Assembly (NCBI RefSeq): GCF_900215535.1
Contig: NZ_OCND01000005.1
Coordinates: 241,501-305,500 of the forward strand
Reading direction: 5' to 3'
DNA: 64,000 bases
Source: Pseudoxanthomonas wuyuanensis
Lineage (GTDB): Bacteria; Pseudomonadota; Gammaproteobacteria; Xanthomonadales; Xanthomonadaceae
Made by a program: the position numbers and the translations under genes. Shown piece after piece: positions 38,626 to 48,710 of the stretch (the first letter of the stretch is position 1; each line of letters begins with the position of its first letter). The notes under the pieces were generated by a model. It was not told the origin of the DNA, did no database searches, and worked only from the letters and a program-made list of their open reading frames with translations.

Positions 38626-38631
38626 TATACT
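38626..38631 (+). promoter_or_regulatory. Candidate -10 box of glyQ
   Basis: TATACT lies 30 bases before the glyQ ATG, just upstream of the divergent GspE-type gene's start. TTGCGC (38597-38602) is too far (23 bases) to be a normal -35. Confidence 0.35.
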
Positions 38632-38661
38632 AGCGCACCCCTTTCGCACGGCCCTTGCTGC

Positions 38662-39594
38662 ATGTCCGCTTTCCGGCACGTCCCGCCCGCCTTCCAGGGC
38701 CTGACTTTCCAAAGTCTGATCCAGACCCTCAACCAGTACTGGGCCGATCAGGGCTGCGTGCTGATCCAGCCGCTGGACATCGAAGTCGGCGCCGGCACCT
38801 TCCACCCGGCCACCTTCCTGCGCGCGCTGGGTCCGGAGCCGTGGAACGCCGCCTACGTGCAGCCCTGCCGCCGCCCCACCGATGGCCGCTACGGCGAAAA
38901 CCCCAACCGCCTGCAGCGCTACTACCAGTACCAGGTGGCGATGAAGCCGAATCCGGACAACATCCAGGAGTTGTACCTGGACTCGCTGAAGGCGCTGGGC
39001 ATCGACCCGCGCGTGCACGACCTGCGCTTTGTCGAGGACAACTGGGAATCGCCCACCCTGGGCGCCTGGGGCCTGGGCTGGGAAGTCTGGCTCAACGGCA
39101 TGGAAGTCACCCAGTTCACCTATTTCCAACAGGCCGGCGGACTGGAATGCCGGCCGGTGCTTGGCGAGATCACCTACGGCCTGGAGCGGCTCTGCATGTA
39201 CCTGCAGAACTGCGACAACGTCTACGACCTGGTGTGGACGTTCGGGCCGGACGGCACGCCGGTGACCTATGGCGATGTCTACCACCAGAACGAAGTCGAG
39301 CAGAGCACCTACAACTTCGAGCACGCCGACGTCGAAGAGCTGTTCCACCGCTTCGACGCCTGCGAGGCCGAGTCGGTGAAGCTGGTCGAAGCCGGCCTGC
39401 CGCTGCCGGCCTACGAGCAGGTCTGCAAGGCCAGCCACTGCTTCAACCTGCTGGATGCGCGCCGCGCGATCTCGGTGACCGAGCGCCAGCGCTACATCCT
39501 GCGTGTGCGCAAGCTGGCGCAGGCGGTGGCCGAGGCGTATTACGCGCAGCGGGAAAAGCTGGGTTTTCCGGGCTTGAAGAAAGAGACGACGTGA
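38662..39594 (+). CDS. glyQ: Glycyl-tRNA synthetase alpha subunit
   Basis: A 310-residue catalytic subunit of the bacterial alpha2beta2 glycyl-tRNA synthetase. [19 protein letters not shown], the class II motif [17 protein letters not shown] and [11 protein letters not shown] are diagnostic. The ATG at 38662 gives the family length. glyS follows after 161 bases containing a palindromic repeat. Confidence 0.97.
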   Translation: MSAFRHVPPAFQGLTFQSLIQTLNQYWADQGCVLIQPLDIEVGAGTFHPATFLRALGPEPWNAAYVQPCRRPTDGRYGENPNRLQRYYQYQVAMKPNPDNIQELYLDSLKALGIDPRVHDLRFVEDNWESPTLGAWGLGWEVWLNGMEVTQFTYFQQAGGLECRPVLGEITYGLERLCMYLQNCDNVYDLVWTFGPDGTPVTYGDVYHQNEVEQSTYNFEHADVEELFHRFDACEAESVKLVEAGLPLPAYEQVCKASHCFNLLDARRAISVTERQRYILRVRKLAQAVAEAYYAQREKLGFPGLKKETT

Positions 39595-39600
39595 ATACCT

Positions 39601-39734
39601 CTCCCTCCGGGAGAGGTCGGCGCGCGCAGCGCGCCGGGTGAGGGAATGCAGACCCCGCACCCGCAAACGCTTGGCGCAACGGCAACATCATTCCCTCATC
39701 CGCCCTCCGGGCACCTTCTCCCGGGGGGAGAAGG
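39601..39734. repeat. Composite palindromic repeat between glyQ and glyS
   Basis: Three nested or serial palindromes are readable: CTCCC...GGGAG (39601-39613), TGAGGGAATG (39639-39648) with CATTCCCTCA (39689-39698), and CCTTCTCCC (39714-39722) with GGGAGAAGG (39726-39734). The element may fold in the glyQS transcript and adjust glyS expression. Such CTCCC/GGGAG elements are dispersed in Xanthomonadaceae genomes (family knowledge). Confidence 0.7.
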
Positions 39735-39755
39735 AAAAAGCAAGGCAATCGCGAC

Positions 39756-41852
39756 ATGACTGACACCAAACCGCTGCTGATCGAACTGGGCACCGAAGAG
39801 CTCCCGGTCAAGGCGCTGCCCGGGCTGGCGCAGGCGTTCTTCGACGGCGTGATCGAGGCGCTGGGCAAGCGCGGTATCGCCATCGAGCGCGGCGACGCCA
39901 AACCGCTGTACACGCCGCGCCGGCTGGCGGTGCTGCTGCCGGGCGTGGCGGTCGAACAGCCCGAGCAGCGCTCGGAAGTGCTGGGGCCGTACCTGAATAT
40001 CGCGCTGGATGCCGATGGCCAGCCGACCAAGGCCTTGCAGGGCTTTGCCGCCAAGGCCGGCATCGACTGGACCGCGCTGGAGCGTACGACCGACAACAAG
40101 GGCGAGCGCTTCGTCCACCGTGCGGTCAAGCCCGGAGCGCAGACCGCCTACCTGCTGCCGGAGATCGTCCGCGAGGCCATCGCCAGCATGCCGATTCCCA
40201 AGCCGATGCGCTGGGGCGGCCACGACTACGCGTTCGCCCGCCCGGTGCACTGGCTGGTGCTGCTGCTGGGCAACGAGGTGGTGGAAGCCGACGTACTGGG
40301 CGTGCGCAGCGACCGCATGAGCCGCGGCCACCGTTTCGAACACGACAAGCCGGTCTGGGTCGGCCAGCCGGGCGATTACATCGACGCGTTGCGCGGCGCG
40401 CATGTGCTGGTCGACGCCGACGAGCGCCGTGCGCGCATCGTCGCCGAAGCCGAAGCCGTCGCGCGCCAGGCCGGCGGCAGCGCGCGCATCAGCGACGACA
40501 ACCTGGAGCAGGTGGTCTGCCTGACCGAATGGCCGGCGGCGGTGCTGTGCAGTTTCGACAAGGCGTTCCTGGCGGTGCCGCAGGAAGCGCTGATCGAAAC
40601 GATGGAAGTGAACCAGAAGTTCTTCCCTGTGCTGGACGACAACGGCCGGCTGACCGAGCGTTTCATCGGCATCGCCAATATCCAGTCGCAGGACGTGGCC
40701 GAAGTGCGCAAGGGCTACGAGCGCGTGATCCGGCCGCGCTTTGCCGACGCCCGCTTCTTCTTCGACGAGGATCTGAAACAGGGCCTGGCCTCGATGAACG
40801 AGGGCCTGAAAACCGTCACCTACCAGGCCAAGCTGGGCACGGTAGCCGACAAGGTCGCGCGCGTGGCCGCACTGGCCGAAACCATCGCCGTGCAGGTCGG
40901 CGCCGACCCGGCGCAGGCGCGCCGCGCCGCCGAACTGGGCAAGGCGGATCTGCAATCGCGGATGGTCAACGAATTCCCGGAACTGCAGGGCATCGCCGGC
41001 CGCCACTACGCGCTCGCCGCGGGCGAGCCGAAGGAAATCGCGCTGGCCATCGACGAGGCCTACCAGCCGCGCTTCGCCGGCGACGATATCGCGCTCAGTC
41101 CTCTTGGCAAGGTGCTGGCGATCGCCGAGCGGCTGGATACGCTGGCCGGCGGTTTCGCCGCCGGACTGAAGCCGACCGGCAACAAGGATCCGTTCGCGCT
41201 ACGGCGCAATGCGCTGGGGTTGGCAAGGACGGTGATTGAGAGTGGGTTCAATCTGAATATCCAGCAGCTCATCGACGAGGCGGCAAATAACCTGCCAAAG
41301 AGCGTACAGCCGCATGCGGATCGAAACACCGAAACTCTCCGGACGGATCTTTACGACTTCATCCTCGACCGCCTGCGCGGCTACTACGCCGACAAGGACG
41401 TGCCGATCCAGCACTTCAACGCGGTGGCCGAGTTGAGGCCCGCCTCGCTGTACGACTTCGATACCCGCATCGACGCCATCGGCACCTTCGCCACGCTGCC
41501 GGAAGCCGAAGCATTGGCCGCCGCCAACAAGCGCATCAACAACATCCTGAAGAAGGCCGAAGACGAGATTCCGCCCGGCGTCGACCGCAGCCTGCTCAAC
41601 CACCCGGCCGAAAGCGCGCTGGCCGAAGCGGTGGAAGCGGCCATCGGCGATACCGACGAGGCCCTGCACCATCACGACTACATCCGCGTACTCAGCCGGC
41701 TGGCGCTGCTGCGCCCACAGGTGGACGCGTTCTTCGACGGCGTGATGGTCAACGTGGAAGACGCCGACGTGCGCAGCAACCGGTTGGCCCTGCTCAAGCG
41801 TCTGGCCGACCGCTTCCGCACCGTCGCCGCCATCGAGCATCTGTCGGCCTGA
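39756..41852 (+). CDS. glyS: Glycyl-tRNA synthetase beta subunit
   Basis: A 698-residue tRNA-binding subunit. The start [35 protein letters not shown] (about residue 152) and [14 protein letters not shown] (about 285) are GlyS signatures. The C-terminal DALR-type anticodon-binding domain ends the protein. A local dip in GC around 41220-41330 (aatctgaatatccagcagct...) differs from the rest of the gene, but the frame is intact. Confidence 0.97.
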   Translation: MTDTKPLLIELGTEELPVKALPGLAQAFFDGVIEALGKRGIAIERGDAKPLYTPRRLAVLLPGVAVEQPEQRSEVLGPYLNIALDADGQPTKALQGFAAKAGIDWTALERTTDNKGERFVHRAVKPGAQTAYLLPEIVREAIASMPIPKPMRWGGHDYAFARPVHWLVLLLGNEVVEADVLGVRSDRMSRGHRFEHDKPVWVGQPGDYIDALRGAHVLVDADERRARIVAEAEAVARQAGGSARISDDNLEQVVCLTEWPAAVLCSFDKAFLAVPQEALIETMEVNQKFFPVLDDNGRLTERFIGIANIQSQDVAEVRKGYERVIRPRFADARFFFDEDLKQGLASMNEGLKTVTYQAKLGTVADKVARVAALAETIAVQVGADPAQARRAAELGKADLQSRMVNEFPELQGIAGRHYALAAGEPKEIALAIDEAYQPRFAGDDIALSPLGKVLAIAERLDTLAGGFAAGLKPTGNKDPFALRRNALGLARTVIESGFNLNIQQLIDEAANNLPKSVQPHADRNTETLRTDLYDFILDRLRGYYADKDVPIQHFNAVAELRPASLYDFDTRIDAIGTFATLPEAEALAAANKRINNILKKAEDEIPPGVDRSLLNHPAESALAEAVEAAIGDTDEALHHHDYIRVLSRLALLRPQVDAFFDGVMVNVEDADVRSNRLALLKRLADRFRTVAAIEHLSA

Positions 41853-41888
41853 GCGCGGTCCGACCTCTTCCGCGCATCGCGGACCACC

Positions 41889-41911
41889 CCCTCCCCTGCT
41901 AGCGGGGAGGG
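41889..41911. repeat. GC-rich palindrome after glyS
   Basis: CCCTCCCC (41889-41896) pairs with GGGGAGGG (41904-41911) around tgctagc, followed by a G-rich tail. It lies 37 bases after the glyS stop in the 329-bp gap before tamA. The rest of 41853-42181 holds no gene or other element that I can support. An open frame at 41917-42117 has no family-like features. Confidence 0.6.
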
Positions 41912-42169
41912 TTGGGGTGGGGGGCCGAGTGCAGACGCGATCCGCACGGCGCACCGCACGCGACACGGGCGTGCCCGACTACCGCAGCACCGCATCGCAC
42001 GACGCTTGCCGTTGCCCGCGGACGGGAAAAGGACAGCTTCCGTACTTCCGCCACGCTCCTTCACCGCCTACGGTGAACGGATCCCGCTGTTCCCTGACTC
42101 CTGACCAGGGCGCATGAAGCCGGCAAGCGCGCCGATACCGTCCGTTCACCGTATTTAACGCCCACCCGT

Positions 42170-42175
42170 TATCCT
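42170..42175 (+). promoter_or_regulatory. Candidate -10 box close to the tamA start
   Basis: TATCCT ends six bases before the tamA ATG; TTCACC at 42145-42150 is a possible -35 with a long 19-base spacer. No Shine-Dalgarno is present, so the message may be leaderless. Confidence 0.35.
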
Positions 42176-42181
42176 CCCCGC

Positions 42182-43969
42182 ATGCGACGACTCCCCCGCC
42201 TCGCCACCGCTGCGATCGCCCTGTTCTCCGTCAGCGGTCCGGCGTTCGCCGCCGCCACTATCGGGAAAGTCAACGTCGAAGGACTGGACGACGAGCTGAT
42301 GGTCGAGAACGTCAATCTCGCGTTGTCGCTGAACGAAGTGATCGGCCAACGCCTGGGCGAGTCGCGGCTGGAATACCTGTTGAGCGAGGCCGTGGCGCAG
42401 ACCCGGGAAGCGCTGGAGCCGTTCGGCTACTACACGCCGCAGATCGAGGTCGCGGCGCCGCGCAACGAAGCGGACGACAACGAGCGCATCACGGTGACCA
42501 TCCGCGTCGACAAGGGCGAACCGGTGCGGGTGCGCAACGCCAATCTGACCATCGACGGCGAAGGCGGCGAGGACCGCTACCTGCAGGAAGACCTGGAAGC
42601 GTTCCGTCCGCAACCGGGCGAGGTGTTCGATCACACCACCTATGAAGCGGCCAAGCTGACCATCGTGCGGCGGCTGGCCGAACGCGGTTACTTCGATGCC
42701 GACTTCACCCATCGCCGGGTCGAAGTGACCCGCGCCGAACATGCCGCCGACATCGACCTGGGCTGGGTCAGCGGCATCCGCTACGACATGGGCCCGACCA
42801 CCTTCCACCAGGACCAGTTCGACCCCGGCCTGCTGGACAAACTGGTGTACTGGGAGGAAGGCAGCTACTACCACCAGGGCAAGCTGGACCGGCTGCGCGA
42901 ATCGCTGACCGGGCTGGACTATTTCAGCAGCATCGACATCCAGGCCGATCCGGACGAGGCGGTCGACGGACGCGTGCCGATCGACGTCAACCTGGCGCTG
43001 GCCAAGCGCAGCATCTACACCGCCGGCCTCAGCTACGGCAGCGAAAGCGGCGCGGGTATCCGGCTGGGGCTGGACCGGCGCTATCTCAATTCGCGCGGGC
43101 ACAAGCTGTCCACCCAGCTGGACTACGCGCAGAAGCGCAAGACGCTGCTGACCCAGTACCGGATACCCGCCTTCAAGTGGCTGGACGGCTGGTACACCGT
43201 AGCCCTGCAGGCCAGCGACGAGCAGACCGACTACATCGATCTGCGCCACCTGGAACTGATTGGCAGCCGCAGCGGCCAGATCAGCGAAAACTGGACCGCG
43301 GTGGCGTCCCTCCATGCCCTGCGCGAACGCTGGCGCTACCTGGAAACCGAGGACGGCAACGGCGAACCCGAGGCGCTGTACCGCTATGCCACCTTCACCT
43401 ACCCCTCGTTCAAGCTGGACTATCTGAATGCGCCGCTTGGGTCCAACCGGCCGGATCGCTTTGCCGGTTCGCTGGTCCTGCGCGGCGGCGTGGAAGGCGC
43501 CGGCTCGGACGCCAATTTCCTGCAGGCGCACCTACGCGCCCGTTGGTCGCGCGAGTTCGGCAGCAACAGCGCGCTGATCCTGCGCGGCGAGTACGGCCAC
43601 ACCTTCACCAGCGAGCTGGTCGGCATGCCGCCGTCGCTGCGCTTCTTCGCCGGCGGCGACCGCAGCATCCGCGGCTACGCCTGGCGCGAAGTCGGTCCGC
43701 GCATCGGCAAATACGCGCTCGGTGCGAAAAACGTGCTCACCGCCAGCACCGAGTACGAGTACTACCCCGGCGGCGGCCCGTGGGGCGGCGCGGTGTTCGT
43801 CGATACCGGCAGCGCATTCGACGACAGCACCCCGGATCTGAGCACCGGCATCGGCTTCGGCCTGCGCTGGCGTTCGCCGGTGGGTCCGGTGCGCATCGAC
43901 ATCGCGCACGGCCTGGACGACCCGGATTCGCAGTTCCAGCTCTACCTCAACATCGGCGTTGATCTGTGA
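42182..43969 (+). CDS. tamA: Outer-membrane translocation/assembly module protein TamA (Omp85 family)
   Basis: A 595-residue outer-membrane protein. The signal peptide ends near FAAA, then three POTRA domains (about 25-260) and a 16-strand beta-barrel. The Omp85 lid motif appears as GGDRSIRGYAWREVGP (about residue 490). It ends in the aromatic-poor strand FQLYLNIGVDL. With TamB it links the inner and outer membranes and aids insertion of outer-membrane proteins and lipid transport. The stop overlaps the tamB GTG by three to four bases. Confidence 0.95.
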   Translation: MRRLPRLATAAIALFSVSGPAFAAATIGKVNVEGLDDELMVENVNLALSLNEVIGQRLGESRLEYLLSEAVAQTREALEPFGYYTPQIEVAAPRNEADDNERITVTIRVDKGEPVRVRNANLTIDGEGGEDRYLQEDLEAFRPQPGEVFDHTTYEAAKLTIVRRLAERGYFDADFTHRRVEVTRAEHAADIDLGWVSGIRYDMGPTTFHQDQFDPGLLDKLVYWEEGSYYHQGKLDRLRESLTGLDYFSSIDIQADPDEAVDGRVPIDVNLALAKRSIYTAGLSYGSESGAGIRLGLDRRYLNSRGHKLSTQLDYAQKRKTLLTQYRIPAFKWLDGWYTVALQASDEQTDYIDLRHLELIGSRSGQISENWTAVASLHALRERWRYLETEDGNGEPEALYRYATFTYPSFKLDYLNAPLGSNRPDRFAGSLVLRGGVEGAGSDANFLQAHLRARWSREFGSNSALILRGEYGHTFTSELVGMPPSLRFFAGGDRSIRGYAWREVGPRIGKYALGAKNVLTASTEYEYYPGGGPWGGAVFVDTGSAFDDSTPDLSTGIGFGLRWRSPVGPVRIDIAHGLDDPDSQFQLYLNIGVDL

Positions 43970-46900
43970 ACCGGCCCGGCGAAACCATCACCCCGGAACA
44001 GCGCGAGGAGCGTATCGCCGAGCTGCGCGCGCGCCGCCGCGCCCGCGTACGCAAGCTTGCCGTGCGCGGCGCGATGGGTGCGGCTGCGCTGACCATGCTG
44101 CTGTGCATTGCCGTGTACTGGCTGCTGCAGACGGTGGCCGGCCGCGATGTGCTGCTGGGCCAGATCATCGCGCGGCTGCCGGCCAACGCGTCGCTGACCT
44201 GGCAACGGGCGGAAGGTCCGCTGGCCGGGCCGCTGACGCTGTACGGCGTGGATCTGCGCTGGGACCAGATACATTTCAGCGCCGACCGCGTGCATCTGGA
44301 TCCGGACATCCGCCCGCTGCTGGGCAAGCGGCTGCGGCTGGACGTACTGGAGATCGACAACGCTTTGTTGAGCCTGCCCAGGAGCGAGGACGAACCTTTC
44401 AAGCTGCCGCATTGGCCCGAATCGCTGCCGCAGATAGAAATGCCGCTGGCGATCCAGGCCGACACGCTGACCATTGCCGGCTTTCGCATCGTGCAGGCCG
44501 GCGAGCCGGTCATCGACATCGGCAGCGCCCGCGGCGGCATCGATATCGGCAACGGCTATTTCCATGCCGAGCAGTTGGCATTGAACAGCGACCGCGGCCG
44601 TTTCGGCGCGCACGGCGGCTATGCGCCGCGCAACGGCTACAAGACCGATCTGACCGTCACCGCGGTGTTTCCGGCGCGCCCAGGCCGCCGTCCGGCGCGG
44701 CTGGGGCTGATCGCCAATGGCGACGTGGATGCGATGGAAATCGGCCTCGGCGGCGATGCGCCGGCGCCGCTGCGCGCATCGCTGAGCCTGCGCGGCCAGG
44801 ACAAGCCGACCTGGCGCTTCGATGCCCGCACCGAGCAACTGGATCTGGCCGCACTGGCCTTGACCGAAGCCGACACGCCGCTGGCCTTCGATTTGACCGC
44901 CCAGGGCGCCGGCGGCAAGGCCAGCTTGCGCGGTCGCATCGAGCAGGGCGAATGGGTGGCGGTGATCGAGCCCTCGCAGATCGCGATCGCCGACGAGGTG
45001 CTGACGGTGGAACCGCTGGCGGTGCGGCTGCTCGATGGCCTGGCCACGCTGCGCGGCCGCGCCGATTTCACCGTGCCGGAAGATCCCACGTTCAAGTTCG
45101 CCATCAACGCGCGCGGCCTGCGCTGGGGCGACGTGCCGGGAACCGCCATCGGCGCCGATGCCGATTTCGGTTTCGCCGGCCGCCTGCAGGACTGGGCCGC
45201 GGTCGGCAAGGCCACGCTGACCCGCGCCGGCGAACGTGCGGCCGTGGCGTTCGACGGCATCGGCAATGCCGATGAGCTGACCCTGCGCACGCTGCAGGCG
45301 AAGATGCCGACCGGCACGCTGGACGCCAGCGGCAAGCTCGGCTGGGCACCTGGGTTGCACTGGGATATCGGCGCCAAGCTGGCCGGTTTCGATCCGGGTT
45401 ATTTCTTCGCCGGCTGGCAGGGCAGCATTTCCGGCGAAGCGTCGTCGGCCGGCAAGGCGCGCGATGGCGGCGGCTTCGATGCAAGCGCGGACATTCCGCG
45501 GCTGAGCGGCCGCCTGCGCGACCGACCGCTGGAAGGCAGCGGCAATTTCCGGCTGGCCGGCGAAGAGGCCAGCGGCAAGCTGGCGCTGGCGCTGGGCGGG
45601 AGCCGGGTCAACGCCGAAGGCCGGCTCGGCGCAACCCTGGACATCGACGCCTCGTTGCAGCCGCTGCGCCTGAACGATCTGCTGCCCGATGCCAGCGGCA
45701 CGCTGAGCGGCACCGTGCACCTGACCGGCGCGCGCAACGCTCCTGACATACAGGCGGACCTGTCCGGCAGCGGCCTGCGCTGGAACGACTGGAGCGCCGA
45801 TGCGCTGAGCCTGCGCGGCCGTCTGCCCTGGCGCGGCGGCAGCGGCGAACTGGCCGTGCGCGGCAACGCTGTCAGCGTGGGCGTGGTGCTGGACGAGCTG
45901 AGCGTGGATGCGCGCGGCGCCGTCGAAGACCTGCAGTTGCAGGCGCAAACGCGCAACGCCATGGGCGCGCTGGCGTTGGCCGGCACCGCGCAGAAGCGCG
46001 GCGCCAACTGGCAGGGCAGTCTGGACATGCTGCGGCTTACGCCCGCCAAGGGCAGCGACTGGCGCCTGCAGCAACCGGCGCGCTTTGCCCAGAACGGCGC
46101 CGCGTGGACATTGTCCGAAACCTGCCTGGCTGCCAGCGTCGGCGGCGCGCTGTGCGCCAACGCCAACTGGCCGCGCGAGGGCCTGGCCATCCGCGGCGAT
46201 GCGTTGCCGCTGGCGCTGGTGCAACCGTGGCTGCCCCCCAGCGCCGGCCGTCCGCTGACGCTGCGCGGCGACTTCCAGCTGGATGCCACGCTGCGCCCCG
46301 CCGGCAATGCCTGGCAGGGCCATGTGCGGCTGGCATCGCTGGATGGCGGTCTGAGGATGGGCACCAACAGCCGCGGCGAAATCATCCGCTACGACAACTT
46401 CAGCTTCGATGCCGATTTCGATCCGCAGCGCATCCAGGCCCGGCTGGGTACCGGCTTCAAGGGCGACGGCTATGTCGATGCCACCATCGTCACCGGCTGG
46501 GACCAGTTTTCGCCGCTGCAGGGCGACATCTACGTGCACAACTCGCGGCTGTTCTGGATGGAACTGCTATCGCCGGATCTGGTGCGCCCGCGCGGCAAAA
46601 TCGCCGGCCATATCGGCCTGCGCGGCACCCGCGGACAGCCGGCGCTCAGCGGCGAAGCCACCTTGTCCGAATTCACCGGCGAACTGCCGTCGCTGGGCAT
46701 CACCCTGAGCGAAGGCAGCGTCGACCTGATAGCGCTGGCCGATGGCAGCGCCAGCATCGACGGCAGCGTCAAATCCGGCGACGGCGTGCTGCATGTGGCC
46801 GGCTCGCTGGGCTGGAACAACGACACCACGCCACTGCGGTTCAGCGTGCGCGGGGACAACGTGCTGGTGTCCGATACCAGCAAGCTGCGCGCAATCGCCT

Positions 46901-47772
46901 CGCCGGATCTGCAGATTGGATTCGCCGACAACACCATCGAGGTCCGCGGCCAGGTCGGCGTGCCTTCGGCCAGCATCGACGTGGAGCGGCTGGACAGCGG
47001 CGTGTCCGCCTCCGAGGACGTGGTGGTGCTGGACCCGGCCGATCCCGGGCGCGCCCCGAGTTCGCGCCTGGATCTGGATCTGGCCATCACCCTGGGCGAT
47101 GCGGTGCTGCTCAAAGGCTACGGACTGGACGGTTCGCTGGCCGGCACGATGCGGGTGCGCTCGCGCCCGGGCCAGGAGATGCTCGCCACCGGCCGCATCG
47201 ACGTGGACGGCCGCTACACCGCCTATGGGCAGAAGCTGCGCATCTCCCGCGGCGAACTGACCTGGAGCAACAACGCGGTTTCCGATCCGCGCATCAACAT
47301 CCGCGCCGAACGCGAAGTGGTCGGCGCCAACGTCACCGCCGGCATCGATGTCACCGGCCGCGCCAGCGCGCCCCGGGCCAAGGTCTGGTCGGACCCGGCA
47401 ATGGGCGAATCCGAGGCGCTTGCATACCTGGTGCTGGGGCGCCCGCTGACCACCGCCAGCAGCGACGAAAGCCGGCAGATCACCGCGGCCTCATCGGCGC
47501 TGTCGGCCGGCGCCGGGCTGCTGGCCTCGCAACTGGGCGCGAAGATCGGCCTGGACGACGCCGGCGTGCTGGAATCGCGCACGCTGGGCGGTTCGGTGTT
47601 CGGCGTCGGCAAGTACCTGTCGCCGCGGCTGTACGTCAGCTATGGCGTATCGATGGTCGGCTCCGGCTCGGCGGTGACGCTGAAGTACCTGCTGCGCAAG
47701 GGCTTCGATGTCGAAGTCGAATCCAGCACCATCGAGAGCCGCGCGTCGATCAACTGGCGCAAGGAGAAATAG
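43966..47772 (+). CDS. tamB: Translocation/assembly module inner-membrane protein TamB
   Basis: A 1268-residue AsmA/TamB-family protein. A basic cytoplasmic start and one membrane segment (AALTMLLCIAVYWLL, about residues 40-55) are followed by a long periplasmic beta-groove. The C-terminal TamB (DUF490) domain ends GKYLSPRLYVSYGVSMVGSG and INWRKEK. The start is a GTG at 43966 overlapping the tamA stop (GTGA), indicating translational coupling. The groove is thought to move phospholipid between membranes (family knowledge). Confidence 0.95.
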   Translation: MNRPGETITPEQREERIAELRARRRARVRKLAVRGAMGAAALTMLLCIAVYWLLQTVAGRDVLLGQIIARLPANASLTWQRAEGPLAGPLTLYGVDLRWDQIHFSADRVHLDPDIRPLLGKRLRLDVLEIDNALLSLPRSEDEPFKLPHWPESLPQIEMPLAIQADTLTIAGFRIVQAGEPVIDIGSARGGIDIGNGYFHAEQLALNSDRGRFGAHGGYAPRNGYKTDLTVTAVFPARPGRRPARLGLIANGDVDAMEIGLGGDAPAPLRASLSLRGQDKPTWRFDARTEQLDLAALALTEADTPLAFDLTAQGAGGKASLRGRIEQGEWVAVIEPSQIAIADEVLTVEPLAVRLLDGLATLRGRADFTVPEDPTFKFAINARGLRWGDVPGTAIGADADFGFAGRLQDWAAVGKATLTRAGERAAVAFDGIGNADELTLRTLQAKMPTGTLDASGKLGWAPGLHWDIGAKLAGFDPGYFFAGWQGSISGEASSAGKARDGGGFDASADIPRLSGRLRDRPLEGSGNFRLAGEEASGKLALALGGSRVNAEGRLGATLDIDASLQPLRLNDLLPDASGTLSGTVHLTGARNAPDIQADLSGSGLRWNDWSADALSLRGRLPWRGGSGELAVRGNAVSVGVVLDELSVDARGAVEDLQLQAQTRNAMGALALAGTAQKRGANWQGSLDMLRLTPAKGSDWRLQQPARFAQNGAAWTLSETCLAASVGGALCANANWPREGLAIRGDALPLALVQPWLPPSAGRPLTLRGDFQLDATLRPAGNAWQGHVRLASLDGGLRMGTNSRGEIIRYDNFSFDADFDPQRIQARLGTGFKGDGYVDATIVTGWDQFSPLQGDIYVHNSRLFWMELLSPDLVRPRGKIAGHIGLRGTRGQPALSGEATLSEFTGELPSLGITLSEGSVDLIALADGSASIDGSVKSGDGVLHVAGSLGWNNDTTPLRFSVRGDNVLVSDTSKLRAIASPDLQIGFADNTIEVRGQVGVPSASIDVERLDSGVSASEDVVVLDPADPGRAPSSRLDLDLAITLGDAVLLKGYGLDGSLAGTMRVRSRPGQEMLATGRIDVDGRYTAYGQKLRISRGELTWSNNAVSDPRINIRAEREVVGANVTAGIDVTGRASAPRAKVWSDPAMGESEALAYLVLGRPLTTASSDESRQITAASSALSAGAGLLASQLGAKIGLDDAGVLESRTLGGSVFGVGKYLSPRLYVSYGVSMVGSGSAVTLKYLLRKGFDVEVESSTIESRASINWRKEK

Positions 47773-47807
47773 CTACACTCCCGCAAACCGTAGGCAAGGA
47801 GCAAGGC

Positions 47808-48515
47808 ATGCGCGCAGTTCTGGGACTGGTGTTGATGATGGTCGTTTGCGTGGCGATGGCGGGTACGCCCCTGCCGGACGGCCCGCATATCGTGGTGGCC
47901 GGCGAGGGCAAGGTGACGGTGACGCCGGATAGCGCGCGGGTAAGCGTCGGCTTTGAGCAGCGTGCCAGCCAGCCGCTGCCTGCCAAGCAGACGGTCGATC
48001 GTCAGGTGAACGCTCTGCTGGCGGGCAGCGAACGCTTCGGTATCGCCGAGAAGGATATCCATGCCTCGGATCTGAACGTCAGCGAGGATGTCGACTACGA
48101 CGACAAGGGCCGGCGCATCTCCAACGGTCATGTCGCCGGACGCCGTGTCGGCATGATATTGAAGGATCTGGATCGCTTGAACGAATTCCTCGACTTCTGC
48201 CTGTCCGTCGGTGCCAGCGATATCTCACAGGTTTCGTTCGAGTCTTCGCGCGCGGCCGAACTGCGCGTTGAGGCCAAACGCAAGGCCGTGGCCAGCGCGC
48301 GCGAAAAGGGTGAAGAGATGGCCAAGGCCTTCGGCACCCGGCTCGGCCAGGTCTACAGCATCGATAGCATCAACTCGCGCACTGCCGATGGCTGGGGCGC
48401 CACCACGCTGGATCGTATCCAGGTGACTGGTTCGCGGTTGGAAACCGGCCGCTACCTGCAGCCCACCGTGGACTACAGCGAAAGCGTGCATGCGGTCTTC
48501 GAACTGGTGCGCTGA
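47808..48515 (+). CDS. Secreted SIMPL-domain (DUF541) protein
   Basis: A 235-residue periplasmic protein. The signal peptide (VLGLVLMMVVCVAMAG) is followed by a SIMPL/DUF541 domain: VVAGEGKVTVTPDSARVSVGF at the start and AVASAREKGEEMAKAFGTRLGQ near residue 165. Members such as E. coli YggE affect oxidative-stress tolerance, but no activity is known. An aaggag ribosome site lies before the ATG. Placed 35 bases after tamB, it may belong to the same operon. Confidence 0.9.
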   Translation: MRAVLGLVLMMVVCVAMAGTPLPDGPHIVVAGEGKVTVTPDSARVSVGFEQRASQPLPAKQTVDRQVNALLAGSERFGIAEKDIHASDLNVSEDVDYDDKGRRISNGHVAGRRVGMILKDLDRLNEFLDFCLSVGASDISQVSFESSRAAELRVEAKRKAVASAREKGEEMAKAFGTRLGQVYSIDSINSRTADGWGATTLDRIQVTGSRLETGRYLQPTVDYSESVHAVFELVR

Positions 48516-48554
48516 CCACGGCCGGAGCGCTTCGGTGTCCATTCACGACAGATT

Positions 48555-48603
48555 CGTCATCCCGGCGCAGGCCGGGACCCAGTGCCTTGAACCCGGGATG
48601 ACG
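48555..48603. repeat. Palindromic repeat (CGTCATCCCGG...CCGGGATGACG)
   Basis: CGTCATCCCGG (48555-48565) is matched by CCGGGATGACG (48593-48603) with internal gcaggccgggacccagtgcc. It is the common interspersed type found downstream of genes in many Proteobacteria. It lies in the 195-base gap between the SIMPL gene and the AlkZ-like gene. Confidence 0.75.
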
Positions 48604-48710
48604 GAAAGTCGCCGGGTGATCACCCTTTCGGCTGTTGAAGAGCTTTCGGCCCGCGCCAGGATGAGCGGAAGCTCGATACGAAAGCGCCCCAGCGCCGGCA
48701 GGATGTTCCG

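Noticed and set aside
41220-41330. Locally lower GC inside glyS as a sign of transfer
   Set aside because: The reading frame and GlyS-type sequence continue unbroken; it looks like codon-choice variation or a small conversion tract, too short to call.
41917-42117. Open frame of 66 codons between glyS and tamA
   Set aside because: Arg/Ser/Cys-rich with no ribosome site, and it begins in the tail of a palindromic repeat.
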